From: Flavobacteriaceae bacterium
GTDB taxonomy: Bacteria; Bacteroidota; Bacteroidia; Flavobacteriales; Flavobacteriaceae
Assembly: GCA_029238515.1 (NCBI GenBank)
Contig: JAQWFW010000038.1
Span: forward strand, 1 to 58,292
Direction of reading: 5' to 3'
Length of the DNA stretch: 58,292 nt
Shown here piece after piece: positions 33,610 through 42,899 of the stretch (positions within the stretch are counted from its first letter, which is position 1; the number at the start of each line of letters is the position of its first letter). The notes under the pieces are model-generated. The model was not told the DNA's origin. It saw only the letters and a list, made by a program, of their open reading frames with translations, and ran no database searches. A program made the position numbers and the translations under genes.

Positions 33610-34883
33610 ATTCCTTTATTTTTCGCTTCTATCCATTTTGAAAAATACTTGGTACTTTGCATACTATGGTGTTGTAATAAAATCCCTGTAAAGTTTTGCA
33701 ACCTATGTGCATCAAGATGATTTTTCAAATACTGTATTGTGTTGAACAAAGTTAAAGCAAATTGATCTTTCAAAAAGCGCTGTTGGAGAACCGCGATACC
33801 ATTGGATTGTGCAAATAACCACAAATCTTTATTTGTGTATAATTCTATGGCTTTTTCAATAAAAACAGTCTCGTCATCAGAAACAAATCCGTTACGAGGA
33901 TACTTCCCAAAAACACCCTCGGCAGCAATAGAGGACATGGCGCAAGGGGTCCCATTGCGCATAGCATCGACAAGTTTACCTTTCAGACCAGCGCCAAATT
34001 GTAAAGGAGCTAATAAAATCTTAGCAGAAGACAGAACTTCATCAATATCATCTACATAACCATGAACAAAAAATTTCTGTTTCTTGTTTTGAAGATTTAA
34101 ATGCTTGGGCTTTGGATATGCACCATACACATGCAAAGCGGCATCTGGCAGGATTTTGTGCAATTTTGGCCATATATCTGTTTTCAAGTAAAAAACAGTA
34201 TCCGAGTTAGGGGGATGGATAAAATTACCAACAAAAACAAAATCTCTACGCTGTTCAAATGGTATTAAATTATCTAAATCAGGGATAGCATTACCATCTA
34301 AAACAAAAGGTAAATACAACAATAAAGATGAATCAATATGTAATTGAGTGGTTAAAATATCCATTTCAACTTCAGAAATAATGAGAGAAAGATCGGAACG
34401 CAAAATACTAGCCAATTCTCTTTTGGCAACATCAGTTTTTAAATATTCTTTAGAAAAGTTAGAAGTTTTTGCCTTGTATTCTTGACGTGCTTTTCGCAAA
34501 AAATGAAGATCTTCGGTATCCAAAATTCGAATGGCTTGTGGACAACATTTTGAAACACGCCAACCAAACTGCTCCTCAGTCATAAAACGATCAAAAACCA
34601 CGATATGAGGATTTAATTGTTCTACAAAATTGTCGAAACGCACATCATTTAGAGCAAGATTCTCTTCCTGAACACCGATTGATTCTAAATCAAAAGAATG
34701 CTCGGTACGCTTAGATGCTGATCCAAAAACAACAGTATATCCCTGAGTTTTAAATAATTGGATCAATTGGATGATTCTAGCTCCTGCAGCCGATGATTTT
34801 GGCTCAGGAAATACAAATCCAATAAAAAAAACTACAGCGGATTTTGACTTCAATTGTTGTTTAGAATTAATATTATGCATCAA
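33606..34883 (-). CDS. Glycosyltransferase (GT-B fold, group 1/4)
   Basis: A 425-residue GT-B glycosyltransferase. The N-terminal Rossmann-like part includes FVFPEPKSSAAGARIIQLIQLF; the C-terminal nucleotide-sugar-binding part has VFVGNFIHPPNSD, KFFVHGYVDDIDEVLSSAKILLAPLQFGAGLKGKLVDAM and PCAMSSIAAEGV, typical of Glyco_trans_1_4. It probably adds a sugar to a surface polysaccharide or glycoconjugate; acceptor unknown. It is a lone gene without a polysaccharide cluster. Confidence 0.88.
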   Translation of the reverse strand: MMHNINSKQQLKSKSAVVFFIGFVFPEPKSSAAGARIIQLIQLFKTQGYTVVFGSASKRTEHSFDLESIGVQEENLALNDVRFDNFVEQLNPHIVVFDRFMTEEQFGWRVSKCCPQAIRILDTEDLHFLRKARQEYKAKTSNFSKEYLKTDVAKRELASILRSDLSLIISEVEMDILTTQLHIDSSLLLYLPFVLDGNAIPDLDNLIPFEQRRDFVFVGNFIHPPNSDTVFYLKTDIWPKLHKILPDAALHVYGAYPKPKHLNLQNKKQKFFVHGYVDDIDEVLSSAKILLAPLQFGAGLKGKLVDAMRNGTPCAMSSIAAEGVFGKYPRNGFVSDDETVFIEKAIELYTNKDLWLFAQSNGIAVLQQRFLKDQFALTLFNTIQYLKNHLDAHRLQNFTGILLQHHSMQSTKYFSKWIEAKNKGI

Positions 34884-34968
34884 AAATAGGAATTAATCTC
34901 ATCATCTTTCCAACAAATTAAAATCTTAGAACGAAAAGTAATATCTTTGCATTTTTAAATCATATTTT

Positions 34969-36312
34969 ATGTCGCTTACACAACTCAACGCAATCTCTCC
35001 GATAGATGGACGCTATAGGTCAAAAACTAATGAACTTGCAGACTATTTTTCTGAAGAAGCACTCATAAAATATCGAGTTTTAGTCGAAATTGAATATTTT
35101 ATTTCTTTATGCAATTTGCCACTTCCTCAATTGGCAAATTTTGATGAGCATTTGTACACTGAATTGCGGGCTATCTACAAAAAATTCTCTGCTGCTGATG
35201 CAAAGGCCATAAAAGATATTGAACGTGTTACCAACCACGATGTTAAAGCAGTGGAATATTTTATCAAGGAAAAATTTGACACTTTAAACTTGAGTAAATA
35301 CAAAGAATTTATTCACTTTGGACTCACCTCACAAGACATCAACAATACAGCAGTACCCCTAAGTATTAAAGAGGCCATAACGAGTGTGTATCTTCCTGAA
35401 ATTGAAACTCTTATAAATACATTAAAGGGATTTATTGACGAGTGGAAAGATGTACCTCTACTGGCCAGAACCCATGGACAACCGGCTTCTCCTACTCGAT
35501 TGGGCAAAGAAATTGATGTGTTCAAAGTTCGTTTAGAAGAACAATTGAGCGCCTTAAAAAAGATTCCAAATGCTGCAAAGTTTGGCGGAGCAACTGGAAA
35601 TTTCAATGCACACCATGTTGCCTATCCAAAAGTTGATTGGAAAGCTTTTGGTACTGCGTTTATAACCAACGAATTGGGGCTTCATCATTCATTTCCGACC
35701 ACACAAATTGAGCATTATGACCATGCAGCGGCACTTTTCGATGCCATGAAACGAATCAACACAATTCTTATTGATATGAATCGTGATTTTTGGACTTATA
35801 TCTCGATGGATTACTTCAAACAAAAAATCAAGAAAGGAGAGGTTGGCAGTTCTGCTATGCCACACAAAGTAAACCCAATAGATTTTGAAAACAGTGAAGG
35901 AAATCTCGGTATTGCAAATGCACTCTTTGAACATCTTGCTGCAAAACTACCAACTTCCAGATTGCAACGCGACCTAACCGATAGCACGGTGTTGCGTAAT
36001 GTTGGAGTACCTTTTGCACATACTATTATTGCCTTTAAGTCTACACTTAAAGGATTGAATAAATTATTACTTAATGAGCAAAAAATTGCTTCAGATTTGG
36101 AACTCAACTGGGCCGTAGTTGCCGAAGCAGTACAAACTATTCTGAGACGTGAGGGCTATCCTAATGCGTATGAAGCGCTAAAAGGGCTCACACGTACTAA
36201 TGCCGCAATTACTCAAAACTCTATCGCTGAATTTATTGATACTCTAGAGGTGCATGAATCCATTAAAGAAGAGTTGAAAAAAATTACGCCAACAAATTAT
36301 ACTGGAGTATAA
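34969..36312 (+). CDS. purB: Adenylosuccinate lyase
   Basis: A 447-residue member of the fumarase/aspartase superfamily: RTHGQPASPTRLGKEI, GGATGNFNAH, and the signature SSAMPHKVNPIDFENSEGN. It works twice in purine synthesis, cleaving SAICAR and adenylosuccinate. A -7 box TATCTTTG lies at 34942-34949, and a strong terminator follows at 36312-36341. Confidence 0.96.
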   Translation: MSLTQLNAISPIDGRYRSKTNELADYFSEEALIKYRVLVEIEYFISLCNLPLPQLANFDEHLYTELRAIYKKFSAADAKAIKDIERVTNHDVKAVEYFIKEKFDTLNLSKYKEFIHFGLTSQDINNTAVPLSIKEAITSVYLPEIETLINTLKGFIDEWKDVPLLARTHGQPASPTRLGKEIDVFKVRLEEQLSALKKIPNAAKFGGATGNFNAHHVAYPKVDWKAFGTAFITNELGLHHSFPTTQIEHYDHAAALFDAMKRINTILIDMNRDFWTYISMDYFKQKIKKGEVGSSAMPHKVNPIDFENSEGNLGIANALFEHLAAKLPTSRLQRDLTDSTVLRNVGVPFAHTIIAFKSTLKGLNKLLLNEQKIASDLELNWAVVAEAVQTILRREGYPNAYEALKGLTRTNAAITQNSIAEFIDTLEVHESIKEELKKITPTNYTGV

Positions 36313-36341
36313 AAAATGCCCTTAATTAAGGGCATTTTTTC
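36312..36341. terminator. Bidirectional terminator between purB and the DUF4252 genes
   Basis: A palindrome AAATGCCCTTAAT/TAAGGGCATTT gives a perfect stem with flanking A and T runs, so it can stop transcription from both convergent operons. Confidence 0.85.
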
Positions 36342-36371
36342 TTAGTATATTTTCTTAATATATTTTTAGAT

Positions 36372-36914
36372 TTAGAGCATAAAATCCATGAACCCTTCAA
36401 CATTCATGTCTTTGGTGTCTAGTTTATTGATGATTGGGCCTAATTCCATTATTTTTGCTATATCCATATTATCGCCAAGTACACGAATAATGGCAAATCC
36501 ATAGGTATTGGAGCGCCCAAAAACCACCAACTCATCTATGGTATCGTCATCACCAATATAACTGATTTTTACCCTTCCATCTTTCTGATTTCCAAGCCGT
36601 AAAAGCTCATTGTAGCGCTTGTCTTTTAGAAGTGCTTTTACATTACCAACTTCAGCATTAAATACATCAATATTTCCAGATTTTAAGCTATATCCAAGCA
36701 TATTCAGTTTATCAATTGAGTTGATGGCTTGACGCTGAATTTCAGTCATTTGGATATCATCAGTTCCCAAAAAAGAAACTGGAACATCCATTGATATAAA
36801 ATTAGGTGTTTCTTGATGATCAACAAAGTAGGTTTGTAAAGTTGGTTTCGCATTACAACTGACAAGACAGATAGATGCAAAAACAAAAAGTAAAAAAGAT
36901 TTTGGCTGATTCAT
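36372..36914 (-). CDS. DUF4252 lipoprotein
   Basis: A 180-residue protein with a lipoprotein signal (SFLLFVFASICLVSCNAKP; lipobox LVSC). The mature part matches DUF4252: IDKLNMLGYSLKS, YNELLRLGNQKDGRVKISYIGDDDTIDELVVFGRS. Partner of the paralogous DUF4252 gene 3 bases upstream. Likely faces the periplasm. Confidence 0.88.
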   Translation of the reverse strand: MNQPKSFLLFVFASICLVSCNAKPTLQTYFVDHQETPNFISMDVPVSFLGTDDIQMTEIQRQAINSIDKLNMLGYSLKSGNIDVFNAEVGNVKALLKDKRYNELLRLGNQKDGRVKISYIGDDDTIDELVVFGRSNTYGFAIIRVLGDNMDIAKIMELGPIINKLDTKDMNVEGFMDFML

Positions 36915-36917
36915 ATT

Positions 36918-37481
36918 TTATTGTTTGGATGCTTTTTTCAATTGATCGCCACCAGGAACATTAAGTTGTGATGTGAGTTTGGATACATTGCGCAAGTCGA
37001 TATCTCCAGTAAGCGAAAGCAATACCGTTTCGATCACGCGTTGCTTCCCACCGACTTTAATGTCTTGTTCTTCCATTGCTTTTGATAGACCACTAACAAG
37101 CATAAGAAGCTCAGAAACATGATTTTCGTCTCGACCAGATAACACAAAGAATTTGATGTTTTGATCTCCATCTTTTATGCGCATCAACTCTTCTAGTGAA
37201 GAGTTTTTCACATAGCGATTTACATCAGATATAATAGATTTTGAAACTTTAATGTCGTCTGTAGAATAAACTGTTAGGTTATTCAAGGTCTTTACTTGAT
37301 CCAAAAAAGCATCGGCTTCTGGATCATTTGTTTTAATTTTCATTTCGGCCAGCATACCAAACATTTTTTGGTTGACTACTACCGAAGTGACGTTGTCCAT
37401 GTCTTCATATTTTTCAAAAAGACTTTGTGCGAATGCCATTGGTGCAATGGCAAAAATTAAGATAATTACTAGATTTTTCAT
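36918..37481 (-). CDS. DUF4252 exported protein
   Basis: A 187-residue protein with a Sec signal peptide (NLVIILIFAIAPMAFAQSLF) and DUF4252 features (VTSVVVNQKMFGMLAEMK, NNLTVYSTDDIKVSKSI, FFVLSGRDENHVSELLMLVSG). It is paralogous to the next gene. Third gene of the sigma-factor operon. Confidence 0.88.
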   Translation of the reverse strand: MKNLVIILIFAIAPMAFAQSLFEKYEDMDNVTSVVVNQKMFGMLAEMKIKTNDPEADAFLDQVKTLNNLTVYSTDDIKVSKSIISDVNRYVKNSSLEELMRIKDGDQNIKFFVLSGRDENHVSELLMLVSGLSKAMEEQDIKVGGKQRVIETVLLSLTGDIDLRNVSKLTSQLNVPGGDQLKKASKQ

Positions 37482-37490
37482 GGTTTAAAT

Positions 37491-37979
37491 TTACTTGTTT
37501 ATTTTAAAAATTTTATTGGTCGTTGTATTGAATGTATTGAGAAAAGTTATGTTTTGCTCACCCTTTTGCAATGCGTTAGAAAAAACCTCCAAGGTTTTAA
37601 GTTGAGAAGTTCCTTTGTTAAAGTTATTCGATAGCATTTCCAATGCTATTTTTGTTTGGTCGTAGGCAAAAATCTCATCCTCCGAAAATTGATTTTTATG
37701 TACTCCAGAATTATAGTTCAAAAGCAGTCCTAACAAGACCACCACTGATGCAGCAATAGATAAGTTTCTAAAACCAAATACCTTTTTAGTGACATTCACT
37801 TGAGGGGTAAATTTTTGGTGTTTTGCGTGTGAAAAATATCTAAATAAGGCTTGGTAATGCAAAAGGTGATCTGGCACTTCGTCTTGATTAAAGAACGCTG
37901 CAAGAGTTGCTTCTTCTGCAAGAGAAGTTTCGCATAAATCATATTTTTCTAAAAGCTGTTCAATGTGCTGTAATTCCAT
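37491..37979 (-). CDS. Predicted anti-sigma-factor-like membrane protein
   Basis: A 162-residue protein with an acidic helical N-terminal half (IEQLLEKYDLCETSLAEEATL), one transmembrane segment (LSIAASVVVLLGLLLNY, near residues 70-90) and a periplasmic part. Its overlap (20 bases) with the upstream ECF sigma gene and this topology suggest an anti-sigma factor, though no classical zinc motif is visible. Confidence 0.72.
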   Translation of the reverse strand: MELQHIEQLLEKYDLCETSLAEEATLAAFFNQDEVPDHLLHYQALFRYFSHAKHQKFTPQVNVTKKVFGFRNLSIAASVVVLLGLLLNYNSGVHKNQFSEDEIFAYDQTKIALEMLSNNFNKGTSQLKTLEVFSNALQKGEQNITFLNTFNTTTNKIFKINK

Positions 37980-38475
37980 AACTATGTGCTTGGATTAATT
38001 TTTCTCTTAATGTTTTTCTGGCTCTTGAAAGTGCAACGCGAATGGCTGTTTCTTTCATTTCCAAAAGGTCTGCAATTTCATTAAATTCGTATTGCTCCAC
38101 ATCCCTTAACTGAACGATTAATTGCTGTTGAACAGGGAGGGTTTTCATGAATTTTTCAATTAAGTTTAAGCTATCTCTAGCTTCTATTTTGTTTTGTAAC
38201 TTTTGATTGTGGTCCTCATAATTGTGATGCACAATCTTCAAATTCTGAGCTTGTTTGGATTTCAATCGATCCAAACAATGGTTTTTAGTGATAGTCATCG
38301 CAAAAGCTTCTGGGCTTTTATAGGTGCTCAAACGGTCACGAATTTTCCATAATTTTAAAAGAACGTCCTGTGTTGCATCTTCTGCTTCTTCAACGGACAC
38401 CAAAAAACGTTTTGCAAATCGAAACAATTTGTTTTTGAAAGGATCAATTAGCGCTATGTATTCTCTTTCAGTCAT
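37960..38475 (-). CDS. ECF-type RNA polymerase sigma factor
   Basis: A 171-residue sigma-70 family protein: region 2 (LFRFAKRFLVSVEEAEDATQDVLLKLWKI) and region 4 (LPVQQQLIVQLRDVEQYEFNEIADLLEMKETAIRVALSRARKTL). It heads the operon sigma, anti-sigma-like, two DUF4252 genes. Divergent from the S41 protease gene. Confidence 0.94.
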   Translation of the reverse strand: MTEREYIALIDPFKNKLFRFAKRFLVSVEEAEDATQDVLLKLWKIRDRLSTYKSPEAFAMTITKNHCLDRLKSKQAQNLKIVHHNYEDHNQKLQNKIEARDSLNLIEKFMKTLPVQQQLIVQLRDVEQYEFNEIADLLEMKETAIRVALSRARKTLREKLIQAHSYGITAH

Positions 38476-38642
38476 TTGTTTGGCCGTGTTATGATTAAGA
38501 CGAACATGTATATTTTTTGTTACAAGATCAAAAATAATTTTTTAATTCTTATGATTTTTTGATGTAACTTGTGGTACAAAATTTGCTATTAATAATTGTT
38601 AATAATACAATTTTTACAATGAAAATCAACAAAAATAGACAC

Positions 38643-40058
38643 ATGAAAACAACAATTAAATATTTGGCTCTCATACTCTTAATTGGATTTTCGTTCAGTT
38701 GTTTTGAAGATAATGATGACAACATTGTGAGTTCTACAAGTATAAAAGACTTTGTATGGAAGGCCATGAATGCAGTATACCTTTATAAAGCTGATGTTCC
38801 AGATCTTGCAAATAATCGATTCACAAACAATTCCGATTACCAAACTTTTTTCGAAAATTACGACTCTCCTGAACTGTTTTTTGAAAATTTGATTTATGAC
38901 CGTGAAAATGTAGATCGCTTTAGCATCATTACCCATAATTATTTTGCATTAGAACAATTACTCAGTGGGGTTTCGAAAAGTAGCGGTGCAGAATTCAACT
39001 TTTATTATGTTCCTGGAAGTAGTATTGATGTATTTGGCATTGTTCGTCTAGTTTTACCCAACAGTAGCGCTAGTCAAACATCACTTAGTAGGGGGCAAAT
39101 TTTCAATAAAGTTAATGGGACATCTTTGACTAAAGACAACTATAGGTCCCTTTTATCGGATGATGTTTTTACACTAAATATGGCTGAATACAACGATAAT
39201 GGCACTGAGGAAACAGACGACGATAGCATAAGCAATACGACTGAAGCCATAACACTAACAAAAACAGTTTATACAGAAAATCCCGTATACAGCACCAAGA
39301 TTTTTGATTTAGATGATGACAAAGTTGGGTATTTAATGTACAATGGTTTTGTGAATGAATTTGATGCAGAACTCAATCAAGCATTTGGGACTTTCAAAAC
39401 GCAAAATATAGATCACCTTGTATTGGATCTTCGCTATAATCCTGGTGGGAGTATAAACACAGCGACAGCGCTCGGAAGTATGGTTACGGGAAGCTTTAAC
39501 GACCAAGTTTTTGCCACCCTACAATACAACGAAACACTACAAAGCAATAATTATGATTATGTGTTTACCGACGCCCTCAGCGATGACACTAGCATTAATA
39601 GTTTAAATTTAGACAAAATCTATGTTTTAACCTCTGGTGCTTCTGCTTCATCGAGTGAAATGATAATCAACAGTTTAAAATCATATATAGATGTTGTCCA
39701 AATTGGCAGTATAACAGTAGGAAAATCTCAGGCCTCACAAATTGTTTATGATTCATCAAATTTGAGCAGAACCAATGTAAATCCAAGCCATACCTATGCC
39801 TTGTTACCGCTCATCGCCATTACCGTCAACAAAAACGGTACAGTTGTTCCATCTTCAGGATTAGTACCAGATTTTGAAGTCAATGAAAAAGCATCAAACT
39901 ATGGCACCATTGGAGATCCAGATGAGCCCTTATTAAAAGCTGCATTGGAAGCCATCCAATTGTCTGGGCGACCCTCAGGTTATGAATCCGGAGACACTAA
40001 TAATTTGATTATTCTCAATGAATTGAATGCAAAAAACACCCTTATGATTGCTGATTAG
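38643..40058 (+). CDS. S41-family peptidase (lipoprotein)
   Basis: A 471-residue C-terminal-processing-type serine protease. The ATG at 38643 is chosen because a lipoprotein signal follows (YLALILLIGFSFSCFED; lipobox SFSC); a longer frame starts 24 codons upstream. A PDZ-like region and the S41 domain (HLVLDLRYNPGGSINTATAL; TSGASASSSEMIINSL with the candidate catalytic Ser; VGKSQAS with a candidate Lys) follow. Probably anchored to a membrane in the periplasm. Divergent from the ECF sigma operon, so possibly its target. Confidence 0.9.
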   Translation: MKTTIKYLALILLIGFSFSCFEDNDDNIVSSTSIKDFVWKAMNAVYLYKADVPDLANNRFTNNSDYQTFFENYDSPELFFENLIYDRENVDRFSIITHNYFALEQLLSGVSKSSGAEFNFYYVPGSSIDVFGIVRLVLPNSSASQTSLSRGQIFNKVNGTSLTKDNYRSLLSDDVFTLNMAEYNDNGTEETDDDSISNTTEAITLTKTVYTENPVYSTKIFDLDDDKVGYLMYNGFVNEFDAELNQAFGTFKTQNIDHLVLDLRYNPGGSINTATALGSMVTGSFNDQVFATLQYNETLQSNNYDYVFTDALSDDTSINSLNLDKIYVLTSGASASSSEMIINSLKSYIDVVQIGSITVGKSQASQIVYDSSNLSRTNVNPSHTYALLPLIAITVNKNGTVVPSSGLVPDFEVNEKASNYGTIGDPDEPLLKAALEAIQLSGRPSGYESGDTNNLIILNELNAKNTLMIAD

Positions 40059-40059
40059 A

Positions 40060-42063
40060 CTAAAAGCTGAAATTCACCCCCAACCTGTAATTTCTGCCCA
40101 GAGTAGAATAGCGATAAGCTTCTTGGTAAGATTCATCAAATACATTTGAAACGTTTGCAAAAATCTTTAATTTATCATTAAAAAGATGATGCGCTACGCC
40201 CATATTCAAAAGACTGTAGGCCTCTAGTATTATTGCTGCTGAATCTATTTGAAAAGGTGAAATTCGCTTACTGTTGTATTGGAAATTTAGCAATAAATTT
40301 GTTTTGTCTGTTAAATCAAAAAATGTACTAAAATTGAACTTATGTTTAGGAATTCTAATCAATTGTTGCTCTTTTGATTCCACAAAAGCATAATTAAAAT
40401 TCATGCTAATATGCTTAAAACCAATGTATTTAAACTCTGCTTCAAGGCCTTGAACAGTGGTTTCGCCTAAAATATTTTGATAGTTTCCTTCAAATGTTGT
40501 TGGATTTGAAACCACATAATCAATAAAATTATTTTGTATCCGCTGAAATACTGTCATACGTAAATTAAAAACATCCGCATCACTCAATTCTAATCCGAAT
40601 TCTAAAGTACTATCTTCTTGTGGATCAAGAAGAGTATTCCCAATATTTGGTGCAAACAATTGGTAAAGAGATGGCGTGATAAAAGCGGTACTGTACGAAG
40701 CAGATAATTTCAAATTCTGATTCGTTAATTGAAATGAATAAAATGGGTTTACAGAATACACAAGATGTGAGCCATAAGTTGAATGCTGATTGAGGCGAAC
40801 TCCACCATCAACATTTAAACCAGATTTTGATACATACACTATATTGACATAAGGAGCAAAACTATTAGTATTGGCCAAATCGGATCTTATATCGCTTTGA
40901 AAAAAAGTAGAACCAAAAGGAATATTATAACTTTCCATTTCTGTATTATTATAGCTGACACCTACCAACGAAAACAATTTTGAAGCAAATACATATTTAT
41001 TAAAAACATCAACATTCCTGGTTTTTGAAGCATATTTGGTTGGATAACTTGAATCATACGAGCGGTTATTATTATTAAATGCAGCGTTTAAATTTAAACT
41101 TCCACTTTCGTAATCATAAACTGAAGAAACACCCACCCGTTCTTGCTTATTTTTGGTGTTGTAATCTGCATCTGTAAATCCAAAACTTTCATCAAAATCA
41201 GAGTCATATCGATCTGAATTGAAATATGTTGAAAGAGAAAAACGTTTAGAAAATGTATAACCTAATTTTAAATATAGGTTTGTTTTTTTGAAATCATCTT
41301 CATCAAAATTATCCGCTGGGTTCTCTGGTGAAAGAGCAGATAAACCATCACTAAAACGATGAGAAAAACTACTATTGAAACTCAATTTTTTATAAGAACC
41401 GTGGATACTGGCTACATTTTGCATTTCATGAACCTCATGCCGATGTTGATTTGTAATATTATTGGTCCCAATTATTGAACTAAGCGTCCCACCAATGTCT
41501 TGTTTAAACGATTTTTTTGTAACAATATTTATAACTGCTGACGAAGCATTGCTGCCATACAAGACGCTTGAAGCTCCTTTTAAAATTTCAATAAATTCAA
41601 TCTGTTCTAATCCTATGAGATTAAGGTCAAAATTATTTTCAATTTGTGATGCGTCATTCACTGGAACTCCGTCAATAACAATAAGAACTTGACGATTTCG
41701 ACCACCTCTAATGTTAGTGGATAAAGTCGATCCTGCCTGCCCATAATTCCCATTTATCGTCAAACCAACTTGGGTATTCAGAAGCTGAGCAATTGTCAAA
41801 CCTTGATTTTGCTCAATTTCTTTGGATGTAATTTTTATAATAGATTTTCCCACTTCTTTATTTGACAATTCAAAACGTGAAGAGGTTACATAAACTTCTT
41901 CTAATGATTGTGGCAACGGAAATTCTTGTGACCAACCATTAAAAAAGAAACTAAAGTTTATAAAAATTAAAAAAAGATATTGTGTTGAAGCTCGATTATG
42001 TTCTAAGTTATTTTCGATAAAATATAGAAAGTGCTCTACGCATGCGTAAGCTTTGTTGTTCAT
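40060..42063 (-). CDS. TonB-dependent outer-membrane receptor, probably for cobalamin
   Basis: A 667-residue receptor. An N-terminal hydrophobic signal-like segment (YLFLIFINFSFFFNGWSQ) is followed by the plug domain (LEEVYVTSSRFELSNKEVGKSIIKI, then QVLIVIDGVPVND, LYGSNASSAVINIVTKK) and a beta-barrel ending in GRNYRLGVNFSF. No SusC-type carboxypeptidase-regulatory extension is present. Its leader contains a cobalamin riboswitch, so the substrate is most likely vitamin B12 or a corrinoid (BtuB-like). Confidence 0.92.
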   Translation of the reverse strand: MNNKAYACVEHFLYFIENNLEHNRASTQYLFLIFINFSFFFNGWSQEFPLPQSLEEVYVTSSRFELSNKEVGKSIIKITSKEIEQNQGLTIAQLLNTQVGLTINGNYGQAGSTLSTNIRGGRNRQVLIVIDGVPVNDASQIENNFDLNLIGLEQIEFIEILKGASSVLYGSNASSAVINIVTKKSFKQDIGGTLSSIIGTNNITNQHRHEVHEMQNVASIHGSYKKLSFNSSFSHRFSDGLSALSPENPADNFDEDDFKKTNLYLKLGYTFSKRFSLSTYFNSDRYDSDFDESFGFTDADYNTKNKQERVGVSSVYDYESGSLNLNAAFNNNNRSYDSSYPTKYASKTRNVDVFNKYVFASKLFSLVGVSYNNTEMESYNIPFGSTFFQSDIRSDLANTNSFAPYVNIVYVSKSGLNVDGGVRLNQHSTYGSHLVYSVNPFYSFQLTNQNLKLSASYSTAFITPSLYQLFAPNIGNTLLDPQEDSTLEFGLELSDADVFNLRMTVFQRIQNNFIDYVVSNPTTFEGNYQNILGETTVQGLEAEFKYIGFKHISMNFNYAFVESKEQQLIRIPKHKFNFSTFFDLTDKTNLLLNFQYNSKRISPFQIDSAAIILEAYSLLNMGVAHHLFNDKLKIFANVSNVFDESYQEAYRYSTLGRNYRLGVNFSF

Positions 42064-42135
42064 GTGCTAATTTTTAAATTTGTATAGTTCAACTTCTGAT
42101 GCTTTACCCGAGCAAAAGAATTTGAGTATTTATGA

Positions 42136-42315
42136 ATTTGGCAGGTCTCCTGACTCTCGTTTTTAAAACAGTCTTCCCAGAAAAAGCTCTAGTGACAAGT
42201 AGATGATTTAAAACATTTTTGCAATGCAAAAACTAAGATAACAGTTGCGGGAACAGTTCTGGAATTTCACCAGATTCCCTTTTAATCAACTTTCAAAAAA
42301 TAAAAAGTTGAACCA
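42136..42315 (-). ncRNA. Cobalamin riboswitch
   Basis: On the minus strand the B12 box AGTCAGGAGACCTGCC lies at 42155-42140. Upstream is the conserved core GGGAATCTGGTGAAATTCC (about 42282-42264), then AACTGTTCCCGCAACTGT. These are the defining conserved elements of the cobalamin aptamer. It ends about 70 bases before the TonB receptor start, enough for an expression platform. It accounts for most of the gene-free stretch 42064-42398. End points are approximate. Confidence 0.93.
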
Positions 42316-42398
42316 AAATCGAAACCAAAATTAAAAAAATATGTAGATGATGAATCATAAATCAAGAAAAATATTAATTTTGATGCAATATTAATTTT

Positions 42399-42896
42399 AT
42401 GACAAATTATCTCAATAAAAAAACAGCTGTATTAGTACTATTTATGATAGTTGCTGTACTTTTTAGATTGGTTCCGCACCTACCTAACTTCACCCCTGTT
42501 ACTGCCATTGCACTTTTTGGGGGATTGTACATTTCCAATAGAATTTTGGCCTTTGCTTTACCACTTGTCATAATGTTTATTTCTGACATTTTTCTTGGAT
42601 TTTCTTCAATTACACTATTTGTTTACAGTGCATTTTTGTTCGTGACATTCATTGGTACAATAAGAAAAAAGCCAAGTGCTTTTACGATTCTTCTTGGAAG
42701 TCTAAGTTTTTTTATCATTACAAACTTTGGTGTTTGGTTATTAGGATATCCCAAAACATGGATAGGTTTGGCAGAGTGTTACACACTAGCCCTCCCCTTC
42801 TTTAGAAATTCGTTGATGGGTGATTTATTTTATTCTGGTGTGCTGATTTTTGGGTTTAATTTTGTAGAAAAACAGTATTTGCAAGAAGTCAAATAA
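42399..42896 (+). CDS. DUF6580 family putative transport membrane protein
   Basis: A 165-residue protein with about five hydrophobic segments. The N-terminal pattern is LVPHLPNFTPVTAIALFGGLYI, followed by FALPLVIMFISDIFLG and SLSFFIITNFGVWLLGYPKTW, matching DUF6580, an S-component-like membrane family. Divergent from the riboswitch-controlled receptor and 83 bases from the aptamer, so a role in cobalamin or precursor uptake is plausible. A -7 box TAATTTTG lies at 42375-42382. The riboswitch is on the other strand and cannot control this gene directly. Confidence 0.85.
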   Translation: MTNYLNKKTAVLVLFMIVAVLFRLVPHLPNFTPVTAIALFGGLYISNRILAFALPLVIMFISDIFLGFSSITLFVYSAFLFVTFIGTIRKKPSAFTILLGSLSFFIITNFGVWLLGYPKTWIGLAECYTLALPFFRNSLMGDLFYSGVLIFGFNFVEKQYLQEVK

Positions 42897-42899
42897 TGC

